Shown here: positions 60,501 through 64,000 of the stretch, piece by piece
Numbering within the stretch: position 1 is the first letter of the stretch
Layout of the letters: every line of letters starts with the position of its first letter
Assembly: GCA_019055375.1 (NCBI GenBank)
Contig: JAHQIW010001299.1
Location: 1-64,000, forward strand
Direction: 5' to 3'
DNA: 64,000 bases
Origin: Parelaphostrongylus tenuis
Taxonomy: Eukaryota; Nematoda; Chromadorea; Rhabditida; Metastrongylidae
Translations under genes and position numbers: made by a program
The notes under the pieces: generated by a model
Database searches by the model: none
The model's input: only the letters and a program-made list of their open reading frames with translations
Told to the model about the DNA's origin: nothing

Positions 60501-62745
60501 CAAAATCGTCCTGTACAACCGTTCCTTCGGAAACAAAGCATCGCTGAATACGAAACAGGCGTTTCTTTTGAGCAAATGAATTCAATGGCACTTACACGAC
60601 CTGGTGATCCAATCTTAAAAAACTGTTTAACAGTTCTACCAACTTGGACCAATAATGCGTGGCTCAAAGTCGAAAAATGTCTATACGTCGTCATAAGCCT
60701 AGCGGTCTTCAGTGAGATATTCTTTCAATGAAGAATCATAGATAGAAATGGAAATTTGTGGAAAAATCAAGTTCAGGTTACAACAAAAATCAACATAATC
60801 CAGACAGTGAAATTCCACTTAGCATGGTATGATGAAATCAATTCTTGTAAATTAAGGTGAACCATAAAATCACTCTCGGTGCTTGCACATTTATGCGTTT
60901 ATATTTCGGTCGCTCTCTATATTCCAGGAAGAGTTGAAGTATTATACTACCACATTAGTGGGCATCTAAAAAAAAAGCTTAAAAATTTGCATACGAGAGC
61001 TCACGCATACGAAAAAAACATCTCAAAAATCTGCATACGAAAACGATTTAGCATGTACCAATGTGAGATTCAAACCTCTATAAATCAAAAAATTCAATCA
61101 CGAAGCATAGTTTTAGATATTTCTAAGAGAATTGAGTGGTGAGCAAAAACACGACCTCAGGCGGGAATCGAATCCACGTTTTATCCTACCCGGGGACGCG
61201 TGCTCTACCACTACACCACTGAAGCACATTTGCCCGACCACTCATTCTTCAACATCTCAATGTTACCTATCAGCAACCAACCTTTGACAGGTTTGGTCGG
61301 GTATGCGATTTCGCTTCATAAACTCAGTTGAGCTGGCAGCTATTCTAATTATTAATACTCGAATTTTATAGTATTTGTTAGTGCAGTTCGAAACGATGAA
61401 ACGTGGGTTCGATTCCCACCTGAGGTCGTATTTTTGCTCACCACTCAATTCTCTTAGGAGGTGTAGTGGTAGAGCACGCGTCCCCGGACGGGATGAAACG
61501 TGGGTTCGATTCCCGCCTGAAGTCGTGTTTTTGCTCACCACTCAATTCTCTCAGGAATATATGAAACATCATAACAGTGCGAAATGCACTAAAAATACTA
61601 TAAAATTCATAGTTTTAGAATTGAATCCATGTACCGGAGAACCGTTCACTGGGACCAATTCCGACCAAGTTCTTTGTACTGGAGAACAGAAAAAGGACAA
61701 TTGTCCTCGTGGACACTACTGTCATGTCGGTGCCAACCCTCTCACAACACTGTGCTGCCCGAAGAAAGGTAATAAACACTTTTACCAACCCAAGTTTTCA
61801 CCAGCAACTTGCTCTTGTAAGCTGATCAGTATTTTAAACAAATTAGAAATCATCATTCCTGACCTACTTTATTTAGAAAGCATTAGATTAACAGAAATTC
61901 TTTGAAATTGCAAGTGCATCATCTAGCAATTAAACAGCACTTGCTAGACGGTCCAAAACGAGAATAAAATGATTAAAGGTAGTCAAACTAGATGAATAGA
62001 TAATTTAAATGATGAACAGCAAGAAATAATCAGGAGCCTACGTAGATTAAACTGAACGGAAATAATTTTTTCAGGTAAAGAGCCATGTGATCAGGCAGTA
62101 AATCGAGGAAAGGGTGGCGAGAATCTTCCACGGTGGTTCTACGACAGAAAACAAAAGAGGCACGGTTTGATTTAACTGTACTTCTCAATATTCAATGAAC
62201 TACTTTACAGTTGTGCGCCGTTCATCTACGGTGGGACTGGGGGTAATGAGAATAATTTCATGAGCCAATCCGCATGTAGCGAAGCGTGTCCAGGTGAATC
62301 AAGTGAAACATACCTTTCACTTTCAGCCTAAATTATTTAAGTTTAGTGTACCGTAATTACTGCCCTCATGGTATTCCACTTGTCGAAGGAAATCACGTAA
62401 CTGCATGTGGAATTGACCGAGGATGTCCAGATGGCTTCATTTGTCATATAAGTAACGAGTTTAATGTATCAGTTTGTTGCCAGGTAGAAAACGGCTTTCT
62501 TATCTTTGTGCAAGTATTTATGTTTTTAAACTAAACTAGTTTCTTACAGGATCCGGTGGTTTTTTGCCACGGCACCGCACGATCCAGGACCGTGCACCGA
62601 TTTTGAAATCAGGTATGGATATAACCCAGCTACTGATTCCTGCGACGAGTATAAGTACGGTGGATGTGACGGTACACTTAACAACTTCCTCTCTCGTCAA
62701 AGATGTACGGAGATATGTTGCAAGGAGTATAGAAGGAAGTACTGA
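42536..62745 (+). CDS. secreted multidomain lustrin-cysteine / Kunitz-like protein, about 23 exons
   Basis: A single plus-strand gene encoding about 1,040 residues: a signal peptide (MSLATLSLSIILQGALCQ), a Cys-containing N-terminal region, a Ser/Thr/Pro linker, then eight repeats of one lustrin-type six-Cys domain followed by one Kunitz-like domain. Nearly all exon junctions agree in phase: lustrin exons end in phase 1 and Kunitz domains are often split by a phase 2 or phase 0 intron. This is the nematode lustrin/Kunitz architecture; such proteins are secreted and often linked to cuticle or matrix, which is family knowledge and not proved here. Seven Kunitz domains lack the C14-C38 disulfide and a usable reactive site, so protease inhibition is unlikely. 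Frame conflicts at 62,164/62,211 and 62,483/62,550 affect the last two Kunitz domains. Coordinates span introns. Confidence 0.88.
43627..43741 (+). CDS. exon 2: N-terminal region with two cysteines
   Basis: After GTTTCGCTGCAG the phase-0 frame reads FLHHQPYIDQRIMMYPVRTN, then CQYMRCNRSRYRWNYQPTG, ending phase 1 at GTGAGT. There is no known domain. The Cys pair may bond to each other. Confidence 0.6.
43804..44139 (+). CDS. exon 3: Ser/Thr/Pro-rich linker
   Basis: The frame reads SQIDAPYIFQKVPMVISPML, then LPTPSPEVLRNLTEPPKSSK (with one N-glycosylation sequon NLT) and FLGPDRKEIEI, ending phase 1 at GTAAGC. Three possible acceptors (before 43,804, 43,810 or 43,825) all keep the frame. A GT...AG pair inside (43,914-43,951) would make a 38-bp intron that breaks the frame, so it is read through. 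Confidence 0.6.
44195..44889 (+). CDS. module 1: lustrin domain 1 and Kunitz-like domain 1 (exons 4-6)
   Basis: Exon 44,195-44,356 encodes the lustrin domain (FFNPCLSGRPLMNEF ... CPEDYWCHIGAS ... SCCPKT). Exons 44,621-44,711 and 44,813-44,889 encode the Kunitz-like domain (CEMQRATGDGDELVARWYYD ... KQCRRFLYKGIRGN ... CIDAC). Cys spacing is 24, 20 and 3 residues, exactly that of BPTI C5, C30, C51 and C55. Position 14 is Gly and position 38 is Ile, so the second disulfide is absent. Donor and acceptor phases (1, 2, 1) agree. Confidence 0.9.
44890..46977. other. intron between modules 1 and 2, with copies of a short dispersed repeat
   Basis: Two copies of an intronic repeat lie at about 45,715-45,790 (TTTTATTTTTGCTGCCACAC) and 45,850-46,050 (TTGCTGTTACACTGCAATAC; CTGTTCCCAAAATGTTGAAA). 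Related copies occur in intron 2 (about 43,420-43,600) and at 57,195-57,280. Minus-strand frames here have no recognisable motif. Confidence 0.5.
46978..47455 (+). CDS. module 2: lustrin domain 2 and Kunitz-like domain 2 (exons 7-9)
   Basis: Exon 46,978-47,148 encodes NPCRFGHPARYQQNRSLVMC, then CPQNYYCHLGETPETTVCC. Exons 47,220-47,277 and 47,346-47,455 encode CRLALNVGEGKAFLRRFYYN, then KRCSEFIYRGIKGNENNF and CEDAC. The pattern of four retained Cys with G at position 14 and I at position 38 repeats module 1. Phases 1, 2, 1 agree throughout. Confidence 0.9.
47890..49080 (-). mobile_element. RTE relic E, a different subfamily, antisense to the host gene
   Basis: On the minus strand, in order: LTFVDYEKAFDSVE (RT motif A, near 48,950), LSALVDHGVDPS, PTLFTAALQRVMKSLDWDEK with LSFADNVVIFS (motif C with FADD changed to FADN, near 48,670), the RRKAAWAAFGPFREATDQLA C-terminal block near 48,400, and PRGQPPTRWANVFVKRIEE near 47,980-48,030. 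VDYEK in motif A, against IDLKK in relic A, marks a separate RTE lineage. Many frameshifts are present. Confidence 0.85.
49958..50563 (+). mobile_element. mariner remnant, sibling of 38,215-38,858
   Basis: Left end ATGATTTTTATATTTCTTTG and right end ATCGAAGTCCTATTGAACCA are diverged inverted repeats equivalent to those of the 38.2-kb copy. The interior (50,094-50,399) keeps a broken transposase frame with VLFTHDWRVEKNAF near the start and SFAHDIAPCSPDFIMQNRL near the end, the latter around the third catalytic region. It lies in an intron of the lustrin/Kunitz gene. Confidence 0.7.
52041..52741 (+). CDS. lustrin domain 3, Kunitz-like domain 3 and lustrin domain 4 (exons 10-11)
   Basis: Exon 52,041-52,175 is lustrin 3 (NPCPNDMDNALRKECSLNGT ... 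DQWCHIGPSQATTVCC). Exon 52,352-52,741 holds Kunitz 3 and lustrin 4 together, without an intron between (CSLPLETGEGDFELSRWYAD ... CENKC ... CPQAHWCHVGITRELTVCC). Kunitz 3 has Gly at position 14 and Ser at position 38, plus an insertion with an extra Cys (KSCSRKCKPF). The acceptor AATTAAG before 52,352 is weak, but phases fit. Confidence 0.85.
52796..54144 (+). CDS. Kunitz-like domain 4 and lustrin domain 5 (exons 12-13)
   Basis: Exon 52,796-52,920 begins CELPMMKGYGDSYLTRWHFD and ends phase 0 at CAG-GTATGT. Exon 53,961-54,144 finishes the Kunitz domain (NMFLTQEDCQTVC) and continues into lustrin 5 (NPCGNGKPFLVEGMPKVCSP ... CPSTYFCHIGKADEENYCC). Position 14 is Gly and position 38 Glu. The 1,040-bp intron between (52,921-53,960) holds a diverged SINE. 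Confidence 0.88.
53003..53235 (+). repeat. tRNA-derived SINE, diverged copy in intron
   Basis: ATTACAGTGGCTAGAG resembles the A box region and GGTTCAAGATT the B box of the copy at 34,016. CACCAAGCCTTCAATCCC and GGCCAGATATGC are shared body words. Confidence 0.55.
54196..55642 (+). CDS. Kunitz-like domain 5 (exons 14-15)
   Basis: Exon 54,196-54,253 (NGDPCSEVLVIGEGDASLTR) ends phase 2. Exon 55,533-55,642 (YYYDEETRTCRKFTYKGSKG ... CEQMC) completes the domain. Position 14 is Gly and position 38 Ser. The 1.28-kb intron contains a tRNA-like remnant near 54,375-54,450. Confidence 0.9.
54375..54450 (-). repeat. tRNA-like remnant in intron
   Basis: Reverse complement: TTGATGGTGTAGCGGAAAAC at the A-box side and GCGGGTTTGAAACCGCC at the B-box side. 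It resembles a tRNA-like SINE head without a tail. It is not an intact tRNA, as no acceptor stem pairing was found. Confidence 0.45.
55751..56167 (+). CDS. module 6: lustrin domain 6 and Kunitz-like domain 6 (exons 16-18)
   Basis: Exon 55,751-55,894 is lustrin 6 (NPCRIGEPLLNSLKEPIICG ... GYWCHVGGSPETTNCC). Exons 55,946-56,028 and 56,083-56,167 are Kunitz 6 (CDLPQEIGQGSEHLERWFFD ... MCRKFVYSGTKGNSNNF ... CRQAC). Gly at position 14 and Thr at position 38. The Kunitz domain is split in phase 0 between Gln and Met. Confidence 0.9.
57360..59240 (+). mobile_element. RTE relic F in intron, same strand as host gene
   Basis: Starts within the endonuclease (HIGTQD.. then GELSEFIVTTE near 57,425), followed by the linker (ILANGMKMDLHQSPLTYVHT-like near 57,810), RT motif A remnant LVGREAITEALDN near 58,545, an AMFMRN-like thumb block near 58,950, and a C-terminal match near 59,080-59,120. 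5'-truncated and heavily frameshifted; it belongs to the relic A lineage. Confidence 0.8.
61118..61340 (-). repeat. tRNA-like SINE family 3, best copy, minus orientation
   Basis: On the minus strand GTGCTTCAGTGGTGTAGTGG (A box region) is followed 50 bp later by GTGGATTCGATTCCCGCCTG (B box GATTCGATTCCC). The tail beyond reads GATGTTGAAGAATGAGTGGT on the other side. It is the best-preserved member of the set at 37.5, 37.7 and 61.4 kb. Confidence 0.65.
61385..61556 (+). repeat. tRNA-like SINE family 3, two partial copies, plus orientation
   Basis: The first part (61,385-61,459) has GTGGGTTCGATTCCCACCTG and ends TTGCTCACCACTCAATTCTC. The second part (61,455-61,556) begins AGGAGGTGTAGTGGTAGAGC and repeats the same words, with a perfect B box GGTTCGATTCC at 61,503-61,513. 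Together they face the copy at 61,118-61,340. Confidence 0.7.
61619..61768 (+). CDS. lustrin domain 7 (exon 19)
   Basis: After ATAGTTTTAG the frame reads ELNPCTGEPFTGTNSDQVLC, then CPRGHYCHVGANPLTTLCC, ending phase 1 at GTAATA. Its acceptor lies 62 bp after the inverted SINE pair. Confidence 0.9.
62075..62293 (+). CDS. Kunitz-like domain 7 (exons 20-21), with a phase conflict
   Basis: Exon 62,075-62,164 encodes EPCDQAVNRGKGGENLPRWF and YDRKQKRH, ending at CACG-GTTTGA in phase 1. Exon 62,211-62,293 encodes CAPFIYGGTGGNENNF and CSEAC, but needs a phase 2 predecessor. Either a one-base error or a non-standard donor is present. A GT at 62,133 would restore phase but delete the RWFYDRKQKR part. 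Gly at position 14 and Thr at position 38. Confidence 0.75.
62347..62483 (+). CDS. lustrin domain 8 (exon 22)
   Basis: The frame reads NYCPHGIPLVEGNHVTACGI, then CPDGFICHISNEFNVSVCCQ, ending at CAG-GTAGAA in phase 0. It is the most diverged lustrin domain (CHIS instead of CH.G) and the only one ending in phase 0. Confidence 0.85.
62550..62745 (+). CDS. Kunitz-like domain 8 and C-terminus (exon 23), with a frame conflict
   Basis: After TTTCTTACAG the Kunitz frame reads DPGPCTDFEIRYGYNPATDS, then CDEYKYGGCDGTLNNFLSRQ and RCTEICCKEYRRKY, with TGA at 62,743-62,745. This is the only Kunitz domain here that keeps a Cys at position 38 (GGCDG), and its first loop is shorter by nine residues. The frame needs a phase 2 predecessor, whereas exon 22 ends in phase 0; read in that phase it meets TGA at 62,604. 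So the domain may be lost from the product, or the sequence carries an indel here. Confidence 0.6.
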
Positions 62746-62957
62746 ATGAGCATACTGATTTATAGTCACGATATGATTTGTTCATATTTCTTTGCTGAGA
62801 CTTGGAAACTCTTAATAGAATGTCCGCTTCTATTGTCTTGTTTCTCAATTTCTGTTTCTAACAGTTGCTCATGCTGCCTTTGAAAAGTTCAGAATTTTTA
62901 TGATCTATCTTTTTCAAAAAGAAAATTCATGTCAAACGTATGACTTAGATAGATCTC

Positions 62958-62963
62958 AATAAA
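62958..62963 (+). terminator. polyadenylation signal of the lustrin/Kunitz gene
   Basis: AATAAA 213 bp after the stop codon, the first one downstream on the plus strand. No closer signal was noticed. Confidence 0.5.
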
Positions 62964-64000
62964 AACGTGCACTTTACAGATGATGGAATAAAGATGTAAA
63001 AGCAATGCACAATTTGTACACTTATCCACAGACGAACCAAAAGTGCATAGCAATACAATTTTTGATAATGTAGTAACCAAATAGAACAAAACAACCAGTG
63101 ACTACCAGTTATGAACAATACGAGCAACTACACAAATAGCAGATCACTATGAAGACAAGATTGGCTGTAAATATATAATAAAAGGTTACGAAGGAAAAAG
63201 GAAGATTATCACATTGAGCTCAACACTTTCCCCACTAACACAGATCACGGGGGCTACAGAAATATAGTACTTTTCAGTAACCAAAACATGGCAGTAATGA
63301 TTTTTCCAACAATGAGTGGTAAATTTTAGACAACTGAAGCACTTATGAGGCTGGAAACATCACAGAATCATAGAGCAGTTTTGCTTTATACATCTAGAGG
63401 CATAATATTGTTACTATATCTATATCTACATTGTGTTGCAGTTCACCTGCCGAACCCACTGCTATCAGAAAAAGAAAGGATTCTACAACATGCTCAAATT
63501 CGGCATCCCTTATATTCATTCACATCACACGGCAAACGCGACCCACAGGAACAGCTACAAATAAAAAAATGGTAAATTACTGGTCAGAAATTTAACATTA
63601 TGTGCCCAACATAAGGAGCTATGGCGGTCTTCTAACAATTCGTGATATGTTTAGGTAACTATGAGAGTTACAAAGTTTCTAGCTTAGTACAACTGTAAAA
63701 AAAGAACCTTAACTCAATTCTACAAATAAAAGTAGCAATTTTCTATGAGCTTGCTCAAAAATAAAGTCTTTAGAAATAATTCAGTTTGTTTCGAGATAAT
63801 AAAAAGAGCATATACTGTTGGTAAAGATCTCTAGATTCTGAATCATTATTTCAATTGATAAAATTCGCATGAGCTGATGTTTCTAAAAGATACAACTTCT
63901 TTCGAGCTTGTATAAATTCTAGGTAAGGTTCAAACAATAGGTTCAAAATTAGCAGCCGCAATGATCAGCTTTCATCTATTCATCTAATTTCGTCTAGCTT
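62964..64000. other. no firm gene at the right edge
   Basis: A 76-codon plus-strand frame at 63,345-63,575 has a hydrophobic stretch (RGIILLLYLYLHCVAVHL). A TGTTGCAG acceptor-like site inside it leads to a second open frame (FTCRTHCYQKKKGFYNMLKF). Either could be an exon of a following gene, but the support is weak. The rest is AT-rich and featureless. Confidence 0.4.

Larger units (their letters stand above)
56168..61618. other. 5.5-kb intron hosting an RTE relic and an inverted SINE pair
   Basis: Contains RTE relic F (57,360-59,240, sense) and tRNA-like SINEs at 61,118-61,340 (minus) and 61,385-61,556 (plus). A short repeat related to those in the first introns is at about 57,195-57,280 (TTTTATTTTTGCTGCTACCG). 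The rest, including 56,200-57,150 and 59,240-61,100, shows no supported feature. Confidence 0.7.

Noticed and set aside
61445..61540. Functional tRNA gene
   Set aside because: A and B boxes are present, but there is no 7-bp acceptor stem pairing or proper anticodon arm; it repeats elsewhere as a SINE.

Overview
The window is nuclear DNA from a parasitic nematode, most likely a strongylid or hookworm-like clade V species. The evidence is AT-rich sequence, short exons bounded by GT and TTTCAG-type splice sites, a lustrin-cysteine/Kunitz multidomain gene of the nematode kind, and dense relics of RTE retrotransposons, Bel/Pao, Penelope-like and mariner elements. Nothing bacterial, no rRNA and no CRISPR array was seen. 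The species call is an inference from family content.

Left half (1-42,500) is mostly repeat. A roughly 3 kb unit at the window start (1-3068) recurs in the same orientation at 25,912-28,899. Each copy carries a mariner relic, a tRNA-derived SINE and a CT-rich microsatellite. The second copy is cut off exactly at the start of a Bel/Pao LTR (28,900-29,472, ends TGTTTGGAA and TTCCAAACA), followed by a tRNA-Arg-like primer site and a scrambled gag/integrase/gag body. RTE relics lie at 10.7-13.7, 18.5-19.6, 23.0-25.7 and 31.7-32.3 kb. The longest (10.7-13.7 kb) is bracketed by 71-bp inverted repeats. A 5'-truncated Penelope-like element with RT and GIY-YIG domains runs on the minus strand at 35.8-37.2 kb. 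Mariner remnants with recognisable terminal repeats lie at 38.2 and 40.5 kb. One small two-exon gene for a 63-residue secreted protein is well supported on the minus strand at 22.1-22.5 kb, and a few exon-like pieces (14.9-16.8, 32.6 and 34.9 kb) are weaker.

Right half (42,536-62,745) is one 20-kb, about 23-exon gene on the plus strand. It has a signal peptide, a Ser/Thr/Pro-rich linker, then eight alternating lustrin-type cysteine domains and Kunitz-like domains. Exon phases agree at nearly every junction. In seven of the eight Kunitz-like domains the C14-C38 disulfide of the BPTI fold is missing: the C14 position is always Gly and C38 is replaced, so this is probably a structural or matrix-binding protein and not a protease inhibitor. 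Its large introns host an RTE relic on the opposite strand, an RTE relic on the same strand, a mariner copy, tRNA-derived SINEs and a recurring short repeat. The last two Kunitz domains show reading-frame conflicts with their neighbours.

The window ends (62.8-64.0 kb) with the gene's polyadenylation signal and sequence with no firm gene.
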